DNA of 64,000 bases from Dactylosporangium sp. AC04546 (GTDB lineage Bacteria > Actinomycetota > Actinomycetes > Mycobacteriales > Micromonosporaceae), in assembly GCF_022095675.1 (NCBI RefSeq), contig NZ_JAHYSG010000016.1, positions 1 to 64,000 of the forward strand, written 5' to 3'. The notes beneath the pieces are model-generated. The model had not been told where the DNA came from and ran no database searches. It saw only the letters and a list, made by a program, of their open reading frames with translations. Shown piece after piece: positions 24,840-34,193 of the stretch. The translations under genes and the position numbers were made by a program. How positions within the stretch are numbered: position 1 is the first letter of the stretch; every line of letters begins with the position of its first letter.

Positions 24840-26024
24840 TCACGGATCGGCTCGGGGTGCCCAGTCGAGACAGATGATCAGCGCGTCGTCGATGAGCTCG
24901 GCACCTGCGTGAAAGTCTCGCAGGCTCCGCATGACGCTGCTGATCGCCTCGGCCGGTGGTTGCAGCCGGGTCGATCGTATGGCACGGCTCAACTCCCGCT
25001 CACCGTACGTCGCCTCGTTCGGCCGGGCGGCCGCGTGCACCCCGTCGCTGACGATGAACAGCCGATCGCCGGGTTGCAGTTGGCCGGTCTCCTCGACGTA
25101 CCGCGTGTCGCCGAACATACCCAGCGGCAGCTGCGGATCGAGGGCCATTTCCTGGACCTGCCCGCTGCGCACCAGGATCAGCCGCGGCGAGCCGGCGTCG
25201 ACCATGCGCAGCTCACCCGTGGCCATGTTCAGCGACAGCAGCAGGGTCGCCAGGTGCCGGGCGCCGCCGTACTGCGAGAAGATCGCATCGGCCGCGAGCA
25301 CCGCCTGGTCGGCGAGGTTGCCCGGGGTCGTCTGGCCGGCCGGGATCGAGCGGCGCGCGTTGCGCATGGCGTTGACGGCCAGCGTCGTCAGCAGGGCCGC
25401 CTCGAGTCCGGTGCCCATGCCGTTGAGCGCGGTCACCGTGAGCCAGTCGCCGTTGACGGACCAGTCGAAGTGGTCGCCGCCCACCGCGTACGCCGGCTCC
25501 AGCTGGCCGGCCAGCCTCACGCCGGGCTGCTCGTAGCCGCGGGCCGGCAGCAGGTCCCACTGCATCTCGGCGGCCATCGTGAGCCGTCCCCGGCGGCGGC
25601 GGGCCATGTGGTAGCGGTCGGTGCGCTTGTAGGCGGCCTGCAGGGCGACCGCGAACGACTCCGCCAGGTCCTGCAGGCGCGGGCGCTCGGCCGACACCCG
25701 GTCGGGGTCGAGCCCGACGCTGAGCACGCCGACCCGCTCGCCCCACGCGCTCAGCGGCAGGTGCAGCCGGGCCAAGCCCTGGCCCTCGCCGCTCTCCAGG
25801 ACCGTGGTCTGGCTGGCGAACGCCCGGGTCGCAGACGCCAGCTGCTCGTCGACCGTGCCGGGCAGGTCGACGCCGGTGGGCGCGAGCGTCGTCGTGCGGT
25901 AGTCAGCCAGCCACACGGTGCTGCTCTTGGCGCCGTGGGTCGCGCTGAGGTACGCGTCGAGCGTCTCCACCAGCCGATCCGGTGGAGTCGTCCGCAGTGC
26001 CTTGTCGATACCAACGGGGGACAT
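24840..26024 (-). CDS. SpoIIE/PP2C-type phosphatase with N-terminal sensor domain, copy 2
   Basis: ATG start; 394 residues. Residues 1-150 form a GAF-like domain (TVWLADYRTTTLAP ... RLHLPLSAWGERVGVLSVG), followed by a SpoIIE domain. The first metal motif VGGDHFDW and the last SDGV and DDALII are kept. The central motif, normally GDVxGHG, reads LNGMGTG, so its aspartate is Asn and the histidine Thr. Activity may be reduced or lost. It forms a unit with the downstream MarR gene. Confidence 0.84.
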   Translation of the reverse strand: MSPVGIDKALRTTPPDRLVETLDAYLSATHGAKSSTVWLADYRTTTLAPTGVDLPGTVDEQLASATRAFASQTTVLESGEGQGLARLHLPLSAWGERVGVLSVGLDPDRVSAERPRLQDLAESFAVALQAAYKRTDRYHMARRRRGRLTMAAEMQWDLLPARGYEQPGVRLAGQLEPAYAVGGDHFDWSVNGDWLTVTALNGMGTGLEAALLTTLAVNAMRNARRSIPAGQTTPGNLADQAVLAADAIFSQYGGARHLATLLLSLNMATGELRMVDAGSPRLILVRSGQVQEMALDPQLPLGMFGDTRYVEETGQLQPGDRLFIVSDGVHAAARPNEATYGERELSRAIRSTRLQPPAEAISSVMRSLRDFHAGAELIDDALIICLDWAPRADP

Positions 26025-26048
26025 GCGAGCCTTTCCGCCAGCCTTTGC

Positions 26049-26073
26049 TTGCCGTGCGGCAAATAATATAAGG
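26049..26073. promoter_or_regulatory. MarR-like dyad and promoter of SpoIIE copy 2 - marR
   Basis: TTGCCGTGCGGCAA (26049-26062) is a perfect palindrome apart from its central two bases. Next to it on the minus strand lies TTATATTATT (about 26063-26071), a good -10 region. The order -10, dyad, gene is what a MarR repressor site overlapping the transcription start would look like. Binding by the co-transcribed MarR is inference. Confidence 0.5.
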
Positions 26074-26115
26074 CAGTCGTCTCAGCTCTGTTGGTACCCA
26101 GTTGGGCCATGCTTC

Positions 26116-27654
26116 CTACACCCAGCGAGATCCAAGCCACATCCGGCTGAACCACTCGGTGTACGTAATGTCCATTCCGCTATAGATCGGATAGAAGTAC
26201 GCGAAGCAGGCGGCGACCAGCAGGACATAGGCGCCCGCGACGATCGACCCGATCAGCCGCTGGTCGCTGTTGGGCCGCAGGTGCCGGGCGGGGCCGATGA
26301 TCGCGCCGAGCACGTAGACCACGGCGAGCACCAGGAACGGCTCGGCCGGCAGCGCGTAGAAGTAGAACATCGTGCGGTGCTCGGGCATGTCCCGGAACCA
26401 CGGCACGATGCCGGCCAGGGCGCAGACCAGGATCAGCCAGGCGCGGCCGTCGCGGCGGGCGACGGCGAGCCAGCCCAGCCCGATCAGCGCGGGCAGGAAC
26501 GACCACCACAGCAGCGGGGTGCCGAGCAGCAGGATCTCCGAGGCGCAGCTGGCGGCGTCGCAGGGGCCGTCGGTGTTCCAGTAGAACGCGACCGGCCGGC
26601 CCAGCAGCAGCCACTGCCACGGCCACGACTGGTACTGGTGCTTGCTGCTCAGGCCGGTGTGGAAGGTGTACGCCTCGACGTGGTAGTGCCACAGGTTGAC
26701 CAGCGGGTCGATGAAGCGGTCGCCGGCCAGGCCGTTCGACTGCGCGTACCAGTGGCGGAAGTAGCCGTCGTCCGAGGCGAACCAGCCCCACCAGGTGCCC
26801 AGGTAGGCCACCACCGCGAGGCCGACGATGGCGGCCATCCAGCCGATCGCCCCCGGGAGGCCGTCGGCCACCCAGTGCTTCGCGCCCGCGCTGCGCCGGG
26901 CGCTCATGTCGAAGATCGCCACGGCGATGGCGAAGAGGATGAGGTACCACAGGCCGCTCCACTTCACGCCGCAGGCGAGGCCGAGCGAGACCGCGCAGGC
27001 GATGCGGTACCACGGAACGCCGAACTTGAGGCGGCGGTTCGGGTCATGGCCGGCCTCCAGGGCGGCGAGCCAGCGGCCCCGGCGCTGCTCGCGGTCGAGG
27101 ACCAGGAAGTAGAAGGCGACGACGATCCAGAACATCAGGAAGATGTCGAGCAGGGCGGCGCGGGAGAGCACGAAGTGCATGCCGTCGAGGGACATGAGCA
27201 GCCCGGCGGTGCCGGCCAGGATGGCGGAGCGGAACAGTCGCCAGGCGGCCATCGTGATGAGGGCGATCGAGGCGGTGCCGACCACGACGGCCATGATGCG
27301 CCAGCCGAAGGAGTTGTAGCCGAACAACTGTTCGCCGAGGCCGATCATCCACTTGCCGAGGGGCGGGTGCACGACGTACTGCGGGGTGTTGTCCTCGGGG
27401 TTCCACTCGACGCCGTGCTGGAGGAGGTCCCACGCCTCGTTGGCGTAGTACACCTCATCGAAGATCGTTTCCTTCGGGTGGGACAGGTTCACCAGCCGCA
27501 GCACCAGCCCGATCCCGGTGACCAGGATCGCGACCAGCCAGAAGTTCGGCGTGAAGCGACCCGGCCCGGCCAGCCGGCGGCGCACGATGTCCGGGACCGG
27601 CGCGGCGGCGCGGAGCTCCGGCTTGGTCGCTTCGGTGAGCACACCCGAGGTCAT
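26116..27654 (-). CDS. pmt: Protein O-mannosyltransferase
   Basis: ATG 27654 chosen: 512 residues, matching the family, and it keeps the divergent arrangement with rsmI. The enzyme transfers mannose from polyprenyl-phosphate-mannose to Ser/Thr of secreted proteins. Hallmarks are the first extracytoplasmic loop FDEVYYANEAWDLL with the catalytic DE pair, HPPLGKWMIGLGE, and about eleven membrane helices. It resembles Mycobacterium tuberculosis Rv1002c, which also lies divergent from rsmI. Confidence 0.93.
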   Translation of the reverse strand: MTSGVLTEATKPELRAAAPVPDIVRRRLAGPGRFTPNFWLVAILVTGIGLVLRLVNLSHPKETIFDEVYYANEAWDLLQHGVEWNPEDNTPQYVVHPPLGKWMIGLGEQLFGYNSFGWRIMAVVVGTASIALITMAAWRLFRSAILAGTAGLLMSLDGMHFVLSRAALLDIFLMFWIVVAFYFLVLDREQRRGRWLAALEAGHDPNRRLKFGVPWYRIACAVSLGLACGVKWSGLWYLILFAIAVAIFDMSARRSAGAKHWVADGLPGAIGWMAAIVGLAVVAYLGTWWGWFASDDGYFRHWYAQSNGLAGDRFIDPLVNLWHYHVEAYTFHTGLSSKHQYQSWPWQWLLLGRPVAFYWNTDGPCDAASCASEILLLGTPLLWWSFLPALIGLGWLAVARRDGRAWLILVCALAGIVPWFRDMPEHRTMFYFYALPAEPFLVLAVVYVLGAIIGPARHLRPNSDQRLIGSIVAGAYVLLVAACFAYFYPIYSGMDITYTEWFSRMWLGSRWV

Positions 27655-27692
27655 TGGGCGATCGTAGGGGGCGGGATGCCACCATCGCACAT

Positions 27693-28520
27693 GTGCCATT
27701 GATTCTCCTTGGGGCGCCACTCGGCAACCCGGACGACGCCTCACCCCGGCTGCGCGAGGTGCTGGCCACGGCCGACGTGGTCGCCGCCGAGGACACCCGG
27801 CGTCTTGGGCGTCTCGCGCAGCACCTGGGCGTTGTGATCACCGGCCGTCTGGTCAGCTATTTCGAGGGCAACGAGGATCGCCGTACCCCGGAACTGGCCG
27901 AACTGCTCCGGGAAGGCCGGACGATCGCCGTGGTCACCGACGGCGGTATGCCGAGCGTGTCCGACCCCGGTTTCCGGCTGGTCCGGGCCGCGGTGGCACT
28001 GGGGGTACCGGTGACCGCCGCACCGGGGCCGAGCGCCGTCACCACCGCGCTCGCGGTCTCCGGCCTGCCCTGCGACCGGTTCTGCTTCGAGGGCTTCCCG
28101 CCCCGCAAACCGGGGGAGCGGCGCGCGTACTTCACCTCGCTCGCCGGCGAGCCGCGCACGCTGGTCTTCTTCGAGTCGCCGCACCGCATCGCCGACACGC
28201 TGCAGGACCTGGCCCTGGCGTTCGGCGAGGACCGGCCGGCCGCGCTGTGCCGCGAGCTGACCAAGACCTACGAGGAGATCCGCCGGGGCACGCTCGGCTC
28301 GCTGGCCGAGGACGCCGAGACGGCCCGCGGCGAGATCACGCTGGTGGTGGGCGGCGCCCCGCCGGTCACCGCCGAACGCCCGTCCGACGCCGCCCTGGCC
28401 GCCGAGGTCGCCAGCCTGGTGGCCGGCGGCACCGACCGCAAGCAGGCCACCCAGGAGGTGGCCCTGCGCCACGGCGTCCCGAAGCGCGATGTCTACGCGG
28501 CGGTCGTGGCGCACAAGTAA
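27693..28520 (+). CDS. rsmI: 16S rRNA (cytidine-1402-2'-O)-methyltransferase
   Basis: GTG start (VPLILLGAPLGNPDDASPR); 275 residues. It methylates the ribose of C1402 in the 16S rRNA decoding centre using S-adenosylmethionine. Typical tetrapyrrole-methylase-fold motifs are present: LGNPDDASPR, AAEDTRR, VTDGGMPSVSDPG, APGPSAVTTALA and FFESPHR. No strong ribosome-binding site precedes the start. It is divergent from pmt with 38 nt between the starts. Confidence 0.94.
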   Translation: MPLILLGAPLGNPDDASPRLREVLATADVVAAEDTRRLGRLAQHLGVVITGRLVSYFEGNEDRRTPELAELLREGRTIAVVTDGGMPSVSDPGFRLVRAAVALGVPVTAAPGPSAVTTALAVSGLPCDRFCFEGFPPRKPGERRAYFTSLAGEPRTLVFFESPHRIADTLQDLALAFGEDRPAALCRELTKTYEEIRRGTLGSLAEDAETARGEITLVVGGAPPVTAERPSDAALAAEVASLVAGGTDRKQATQEVALRHGVPKRDVYAAVVAHK

Positions 28521-28523
28521 CTT

Positions 28524-29387
28524 TCAGTAGGACGCCATCACGATGCCCACGGCCAGGACCAAGGGGGCCGCCGTCGTGAGCGCCCACGCGCCCAGCCGGG
28601 TCCGCAGCCGGCCCAGCCGCCAGGCGCCGGTCAGCCACGACAGCATCAGGCCGCACAGCAGCACCAGGCCCAGCCCGACCGTCCAGCGCACCCGCAGGCC
28701 GGACGGCGCGCCGGCGTAGGCGATGCGGCCGTCGGGCACCATCCGGGCGCTCACGGAGGCCCCCGGCGCCTGCTTCTCTCCGAGGAGCGCCACCCCGCTC
28801 CGCTCCGTCGTCTCGTTCCGGAAGGTGGCCTGGCAGCGGCGCAGCACGCCCGTGTCGGCGCAGGCGGTCACCGTGGCCGTCCCGCGCACCTCGTGGCCCA
28901 TGTCGAGCCAGAACGGCTCCGCGCTCGTCCACGCGAAGAACCCGGTCAGCAGGGCGAGCAGCAGCATCGACGCGAGGCCGGTCGCCGGGTGGCGCAGGCG
29001 CTTGGGCGGCCGCTTGGACCGCCCCGGCGCGACCCGTGGCGGCCGCATGACCCGCATGGCCGGCGTCGGCCACTGCTCCGGCCGCCCGGCCAGATGATCT
29101 CGTACCGCCACGGCGCCCGCCAGGTGCGCGGCCTCGACCGTCGGGTCGTCCGGCACCGCCACGGCGACGGTCGTGGTGGTCGGCCAGAGCGGGAAGTCGT
29201 CCGGCCTCGGCGCCGGCGCCTGGATGCGGGCCACCGGAGCGTCGCCGAGTTCGGGCTCGGCCACGCCGGGGATCGTGGTGGTCGACGGGGCGGGCGGGAT
29301 GCCGGCGGCCTCGCCGCGCCACCACCCGGCATCCGGGCTCGGCGCCGGCCAGGGACGCTGTGATGGCTGGTCACTCACGTTTTCCAT
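28524..29387 (-). CDS. Hypothetical two-helix membrane protein
   Basis: ATG 29387 ([12 protein letters not shown]); 287 residues. The first 130 residues are proline-rich and disordered. A membrane helix follows ([16 protein letters not shown]), then an extracytoplasmic domain of about 70 residues with two cysteines ([16 protein letters not shown]), and one or two further helices at the C-terminus. Not recognised. The paired cysteines could form a disulfide outside the cell. It is convergent with rsmI (3 nt gap) and divergent from metG. Confidence 0.72.
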   Translation of the reverse strand: MENVSDQPSQRPWPAPSPDAGWWRGEAAGIPPAPSTTTIPGVAEPELGDAPVARIQAPAPRPDDFPLWPTTTTVAVAVPDDPTVEAAHLAGAVAVRDHLAGRPEQWPTPAMRVMRPPRVAPGRSKRPPKRLRHPATGLASMLLLALLTGFFAWTSAEPFWLDMGHEVRGTATVTACADTGVLRRCQATFRNETTERSGVALLGEKQAPGASVSARMVPDGRIAYAGAPSGLRVRWTVGLGLVLLCGLMLSWLTGAWRLGRLRTRLGAWALTTAAPLVLAVGIVMASY

Positions 29388-29487
29388 TGGACAACGGACG
29401 ATCGCCCACGTATCGGACGTCACCTCGCGTGTCGGCAGAAACTATCCGTTCGCCGAAGCGGGGGACGGGTCACTACGCTTTCAGGTC

Positions 29488-31251
29488 ATGAGTCGTGTTC
29501 TAGCCGCGGTCGCCTGGCCTTATGCCAACGGGCCGCGCCACATCGGTCACGTGTCCGGATTCGGGGTGCCTTCCGACGTCTTCAGCCGCTACATGCGGAT
29601 GGCCGGTCACGATGTGCTGATGGTCTCGGGCACCGACGAGCACGGCACGCCGATCCAGGTCCAGGCCGACGCCGAGGGCGTGACCCCGCGCGAGCTCGTG
29701 GACCGGTACAACCGCGTCATCGTCGAGGACCTGCACGGCCTCGGCCTCTCGTACGATCTCTTCACCCGCACCACGACCGGCAACCACTACCAGGTCGTGC
29801 AGGAGCTGTTCCAGGGCCTCTACGACAACGGGTACATCATCGCCAAGACCACGCTCGGCGCGATCTCCCCGTCGACGGGCCGCACGCTGCCCGACCGGTA
29901 CATCGAGGGCACCTGCCCGATCTGCGGCTACGACAGCGCGCGGGGCGACCAGTGCGACAACTGCGGCAACCAGCTGGACCCCGACCAGCTGATCAACCCG
30001 CGGTCGAAGATCAACGGCGAGACGCCGCAGTTCGTCGAGACCGAGCACTTCTTCCTCGACCTGCCGGCCTTCGCCGACCAGCTCAACGCCTGGCTCGACA
30101 CCCGCACCGACTGGCGCCCCAACGTCCTGAAGTTCTCCAAGAACCTCATCGGCGACCTCCAGCCGCGGGCGATCACCCGCGACCTGGAGTGGGGCGTGCC
30201 GATCCCGCTCGAGGGCTGGCAGAACCGCGACGACAAGCGCATCTACGTCTGGTTCGACGCGGTGATCGGCTACCTGTCGGCGTCGATCGAGTGGGCCCGC
30301 CGCTCCGGCGACCCCGACGCGTGGCGCAAGTGGTGGCAGGACCCGCAGGCCCAGGGGTACTACTTCATGGGCAAGGACAACATCGTCTTCCACTCCGTCA
30401 TCTGGCCGTCCATCCTCCTCGGCTACTCGGGCCCGAAGCCGCAGAGCCTGGGCGCCCTCAACCTGCCGACCGAGGTGGTGTCGTCGGAGTACCTGACGAT
30501 GGAGGGCCGCAAGTTCTCCTCGTCCCGCCGCGTGGTCATCTACGTGCGCGACTTCCTGGAGCGCTACGACGCCGACGCGCTGCGCTACTTCATCGCCGTG
30601 GCCGGCCCGGAGTCCAACGACACCGACTTCACCTGGTCGGAGTTCCGCCGCCGCAACAACGACGAGCTGGTCGCCGGCTGGGGCAACCTGGTCAACCGCT
30701 CGATCTCGATGGCGGCTAAGAACTTCGGCGAGATCCCCGCGGCGGGCACCCTGACCCCGGAGGACGAGACCCTGCTGGCCTCGGTGCGAGCGGGCTTCGA
30801 CAGCGTGGGCGCCCTGCTGGCGAAACACCGCCAGAAGGCCGGGATCACCGAGGCGATGCGGATCGTGGGCGAGGTCAACAAGTACTTCTCGGACCAGGCC
30901 CCGTGGAAACTGAAGGAGGACAAGCCCCGCATGGGCACCGTTCTCCACGTGGCCCTGCAGGCGGTCCGCGACTGCAACACGCTGCTGACCCCGTTCCTGC
31001 CGCATGCGGCCCAGCGGATCCACGAGCTGCTTGGCGGCTCGGGCGTCCACGCCCCGATGCCCGACATCGTTGAGGTCGAGGACCTGGACACCGGCCGGAC
31101 GTACCCGATCCTGACCGGCGACTACACGGTCGGCGCCAAGTGGGAGCCGGTGACGATCACCGCAGGCACTGCGCTCCAGACCCCGACCCCGGTCTTCCGC
31201 AAGCTCGACGAGTCGATCGTCGAGGAGGAGCTGGCCCGCTTGTCCTCCTGA
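29488..31251 (+). CDS. metG: Methionyl-tRNA synthetase
   Basis: ATG start; 587 residues. It charges tRNA-Met. The class I signature HIGH appears as [10 protein letters not shown], the zinc knuckle as [17 protein letters not shown], and the KMSKS loop in its common actinobacterial form KFSSSR. The C-terminal anticodon-binding helical domain is complete. The protein lacks the additional C-terminal tRNA-binding dimerisation domain. Its 3' end is followed after 30 nt by a perfect 23-bp palindrome that could terminate it. Confidence 0.96.
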   Translation: MSRVLAAVAWPYANGPRHIGHVSGFGVPSDVFSRYMRMAGHDVLMVSGTDEHGTPIQVQADAEGVTPRELVDRYNRVIVEDLHGLGLSYDLFTRTTTGNHYQVVQELFQGLYDNGYIIAKTTLGAISPSTGRTLPDRYIEGTCPICGYDSARGDQCDNCGNQLDPDQLINPRSKINGETPQFVETEHFFLDLPAFADQLNAWLDTRTDWRPNVLKFSKNLIGDLQPRAITRDLEWGVPIPLEGWQNRDDKRIYVWFDAVIGYLSASIEWARRSGDPDAWRKWWQDPQAQGYYFMGKDNIVFHSVIWPSILLGYSGPKPQSLGALNLPTEVVSSEYLTMEGRKFSSSRRVVIYVRDFLERYDADALRYFIAVAGPESNDTDFTWSEFRRRNNDELVAGWGNLVNRSISMAAKNFGEIPAAGTLTPEDETLLASVRAGFDSVGALLAKHRQKAGITEAMRIVGEVNKYFSDQAPWKLKEDKPRMGTVLHVALQAVRDCNTLLTPFLPHAAQRIHELLGGSGVHAPMPDIVEVEDLDTGRTYPILTGDYTVGAKWEPVTITAGTALQTPTPVFRKLDESIVEEELARLSS

Positions 31252-31281
31252 CGGGCTCGCCGCTTCACGTCGCCCGGGTGT

Positions 31282-31339
31282 CCATGATCAAGGGCACGAT
31301 CTGGTTGCTATGACAGCCAGATCGTGCCCTTGATCATGG
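31282..31339. repeat. Long palindrome, TCTGG/CCAGA family, member 1
   Basis: A perfect 23-bp inverted repeat: left arm 31282-31304 (CCATGATCAAGGGCACGATC then TGG), 12-nt centre TTGCTATGACAG, right arm 31317-31339. Related palindromes are at 49558-49607, 60059-60120 and 60286-60347. It lies 30 nt after metG and may also act as its terminator. Confidence 0.85.
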
Positions 31340-31357
31340 CCCAGGACCGATGCGGGG

Positions 31358-31396
31358 CCATGATCGCGACGGGGGCGACCGAAGCAACGATCATGG
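31358..31396. repeat. Decayed palindrome with CCATGATCG/CGATCATGG ends
   Basis: CCATGATCG (31358-31366) and CGATCATGG (31388-31396) form perfect 9-bp ends, but the TCTGG core is missing. It resembles the ends of the neighbouring long palindrome and could be a degenerate member of that family. Confidence 0.45.
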
Positions 31397-31642
31397 AGCT
31401 TGCGCCCTGTTCCTGTCGCGCCCGGTTCGTGCCCGCTTCCTCTCGTGGTGTCCGAGCCCGGTTCCATGCGCGCCGCTCGGCGTCCACGCCCGGGTTCAGT
31501 ATCTGCGCCGCTCGGGTTCCTTGTTCGTCCCCTGGTTTCGTGCCTGCGCCGGCTTCGTTGTCGCGCCAGCCCCGTGTTCGCGCTCCGAACGGCATCCGCG
31601 CCGGTTCGGTGCTGGTTCCTCGCTGCGCTGCTGTCCGCGCCC

Positions 31643-31850
31643 TGCTCAGCGTCCGCGCCGGCCCGTGTCCGTGGTTCTGCTCGGCGTCCGTGTCCTACCG
31701 GGTCCGCGTCCCGCTCGGCGTCCGTGCCGACCCCGTGTCCGTGGTCCTCTCGGCGTCCGCGCCGACTTTGTGTCCGCGGCCCGCTCAGCGTCCGCGCCGA
31801 CTTTGTGTCCGCAGCCCGCTCAGCGTCCGTCTTGTTCCGTGTCCGCGCCC
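31643..31850. repeat. Degenerate ~35-bp tandem repeat array
   Basis: About six units of 34-36 bp, each starting GCTC(A/G)GCGTCCG and ending near GTGTCCG(T/C)GG. The copies CTCAGCGTCCGCGCCGACTT and its neighbour are nearly identical. More diverged copies extend to about 31450 on the left and 31930 on the right. All three plus-strand frames are open through the array, which reflects its composition and not coding. The surrounding 31397-31998 holds no gene. Confidence 0.7.
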
Positions 31851-31998
31851 AGCGCCCTCGCGCCGCGGACGCTGCCTGGCCGTGCTCCGGTTCCTTGTCC
31901 GCGGCCCGCTCGGCGTTTCGAGTTGGGTCCGAGGCGGCTCCGAGCCCGCGACTTGTGCCCGTTCCGCGCGGCGAACGACCCCAGCGACGGATCAGAAA

Positions 31999-32047
31999 TG
32001 ATGCATCAAAATTGATGCATCAGGGATGATGCATCAAAACGGATGAG
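31999..32047. repeat. TGATGCATCA palindrome cluster, copy B
   Basis: TGATGCATCA occurs at 31999-32008, 32013-32022 and 32027-32036. The first two form a near-perfect 24-bp palindrome. The segment from TTGATGCATCAGG to AAAC(T/G)GAT matches copy A at 13035-13066. It lies just downstream of the minus-strand gene ending at 32064. Confidence 0.6.
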
Positions 32048-32063
32048 CGCGGCGCGGGCCGGG

Positions 32064-33245
32064 CTACAGCGTGTACCAGTGGTCGCTCTCGTGGGCGTCC
32101 GTCACCTCGCTCGCCGGAGCCCACGCCTCGTACACCCCGCGTTCCACGCAATGCGCGCCCAACCGGGCCACCTGATCGCCGTCCGGGCGGGACAAGCGTA
32201 AGCGAAGCCAGTCGCCCTCCTGGCGGACCACCGTGCAGCGGGCGTCGCGCCACGTCGCCCGGGGGACGCGGCGGGCCAGGGCCTCCAGCGGGTACCGCGC
32301 CGCGCGGGTCTTCGCCGCCACGCGGAACTCGCCCGGCGGGTCGACGATCGCCTCGAACATGTTGTCGCGGTACTTGCCGATGTAGCGGGTCAGTGGCGGC
32401 GCGACCGGGAAGTACTCCTGGTCCGAGGCGTCCGGCAGCAGGTGGCGCCACTGCGGGCCGTGCATCCGGGACCACGCCCGCTGCTCCGGCAGGTACGTGT
32501 AGAGCGTGACCTCCGTGCCGTCCGCCGTGTAGGCGACCAGCGACGTGTTCGCCGGCACGGGGAGCTCGGCCAGGTCGGCGGTCACGAACTCGGGGACGAT
32601 GTGGCGGCCGCTCGGGGCGAAGCCCGTGCCGATCACCGGGGGGCCGAGGCGGTCGTGCGGCGGCATCATGACCAGGCCGCTGTACTCGGAGGCCAGGGGG
32701 ACGTCGTAGTCGTACGCGTCGACGGCACGCCAGCGGACCGCGAAGACCACCTCCGCGGCCGGCTCTCCGGAGACGATCGCCAGGTCGGCCGGGGTGCGCA
32801 GGTGGGCGACGTCGAAGGCGCGGTAGCAGAAGCCGCTGATCGGCCAGCCGCGCAGGTAGCCGGCGAGCTGGGTGCCGGTCAGGAACTTGATCATGCGGGT
32901 GCCGCGGCGGACCACGGCGGTGCGGCGGATCGGGGCCACGCTGGCCGCCGCCGACGGGCTCTGGCTCAGCTTGTGGATCGCGGTCCAGTCCATCGCGCGG
33001 GTCACCGGCATCAGCAGCGGCTCGTCTTCGAGCCCGTCGAGGGCCGAGGCCACCTCGGTGGCGTGGATGAATCGGCGGTACGGCCAGCGCGCTCCCGGTC
33101 GCGGATTCGGCAGAAAGCCGGGTGCGGGCGTCGTGGCATACACCTCGAATGCCGCGCCCTGGGCGATCTCCTCGGCCGGATAGGCGACCCCGTCGATCGT
33201 CACGCTGTGGGTCGCGGATCCCTCCGCGTGGCCGATGACTGTCAC
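32064..33245 (-). CDS. Hypothetical cytosolic protein
   Basis: GTG start (VTVIGHAEGSATHSV); 393 residues without membrane helices or a signal peptide. The sequence mixes short beta-like stretches (RYIGKYRDNMFEAIVDPP, GDWLRLRLSRPDG) suggestive of several compact domains, but I recognise no family. It is divergent from tatD with 81 nt between the starts. Coding style and length support a real gene. Confidence 0.75.
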   Translation of the reverse strand: MTVIGHAEGSATHSVTIDGVAYPAEEIAQGAAFEVYATTPAPGFLPNPRPGARWPYRRFIHATEVASALDGLEDEPLLMPVTRAMDWTAIHKLSQSPSAAASVAPIRRTAVVRRGTRMIKFLTGTQLAGYLRGWPISGFCYRAFDVAHLRTPADLAIVSGEPAAEVVFAVRWRAVDAYDYDVPLASEYSGLVMMPPHDRLGPPVIGTGFAPSGRHIVPEFVTADLAELPVPANTSLVAYTADGTEVTLYTYLPEQRAWSRMHGPQWRHLLPDASDQEYFPVAPPLTRYIGKYRDNMFEAIVDPPGEFRVAAKTRAARYPLEALARRVPRATWRDARCTVVRQEGDWLRLRLSRPDGDQVARLGAHCVERGVYEAWAPASEVTDAHESDHWYTL

Positions 33246-33326
33246 TTTCGCGACGCTAGGGGCGGGTTGTGTGCTCCAGGTGAACGAATGGTTAACGCCG
33301 GACCGGGGGTGGCATGCTTGACGCCG

Positions 33327-34193
33327 ATGAGTGCGAGAAAACACAGCCGCGAGGGGACTTTTCCCCCGGCCACCGAGCCGCTGCCGGTCGCGGTGCCGGA
33401 CAGCCACACCCACCTCGACATCACCCTGGAGGATGACGGCCAAGGCGGCCCAACCACCGTAGCGGACGCCGTCAATGCCGCGACGGCGGCCGGCGTCGAT
33501 CGGCTGGTGCAGGTCGGCTGCGACGTCGAGTCGTCGCGGTGGGGCGTCGAGGTCGCCGAGCGACACCCGGCCGTGGTGGCGACCGTCGCACTGCACCCCA
33601 ACGACGCGGCGCGCTTCAAGACCGACGAAGACCTCGACGAGGCGCTGCGGGAGATCGAGCGGCTGGCCGCCCACCCCCGGGTCCGCGGCATCGGCGAGAC
33701 CGGCCTCGACTACTTCCGCACCGGCGAGGACGGGCGCAAGGCGCAGCACGAGAGCTTCCGCGCGCACATCGCGATCGCCAAGCGGTATGGCAAGACGCTG
33801 GTCATCCACGACCGCGACGCCCATGACGACGTCCTCGCCGTGCTCGACGAGGAGGGCGCGCCCGACCAGGTCGTCATGCACTGCTTCTCCGGCGACGAGC
33901 ACTTCGCCCGGGAGTGCCTCGACCGGGGCTACCTGCTGAGCTTCGCCGGCACGGTCACCTTCGGCAACGCGGCCCACCTGCGCCGGGCCGCGGCGATCAC
34001 CCCCCTCGACGGGCTGCTCGTGGAGACCGACGCGCCGTTTCTCACGCCCATGCCGTACCGCGGCCGCCCCAACGCCTCGTATCTCATTCCCCTGACCGTC
34101 CGCGCCCTCGCCGACGTCACGGGCCACGACCTCGACGCCCTGTGCGCGGCCATCTCGGCCAACGGCGACCGGGCCTTCGGGTCCTGGCGGTGA
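33327..34193 (+). CDS. tatD: TatD-family metal-dependent hydrolase/DNase
   Basis: ATG start; 288 residues. Metal-binding motifs of the TIM-barrel amidohydrolase are in order: [31 protein letters not shown] and ETDAPFLTP. TatD proteins act as 3'-5' exonucleases and are commonly found next to rsmA. The stop overlaps the rsmA GTG as GTGA, so the genes are coupled. The N-terminal 25 residues before the barrel are additional. Confidence 0.93.
   Translation: MSARKHSREGTFPPATEPLPVAVPDSHTHLDITLEDDGQGGPTTVADAVNAATAAGVDRLVQVGCDVESSRWGVEVAERHPAVVATVALHPNDAARFKTDEDLDEALREIERLAAHPRVRGIGETGLDYFRTGEDGRKAQHESFRAHIAIAKRYGKTLVIHDRDAHDDVLAVLDEEGAPDQVVMHCFSGDEHFARECLDRGYLLSFAGTVTFGNAAHLRRAAAITPLDGLLVETDAPFLTPMPYRGRPNASYLIPLTVRALADVTGHDLDALCAAISANGDRAFGSWR

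Noticed and set aside
31324..32029. Three overlapping plus-strand frames of about 210-225 codons after metG
   Set aside because: They are open in all frames because of the GC-rich degenerate repeats; they have Arg/Ser/Pro-rich low-complexity translations and no ribosome-binding site.
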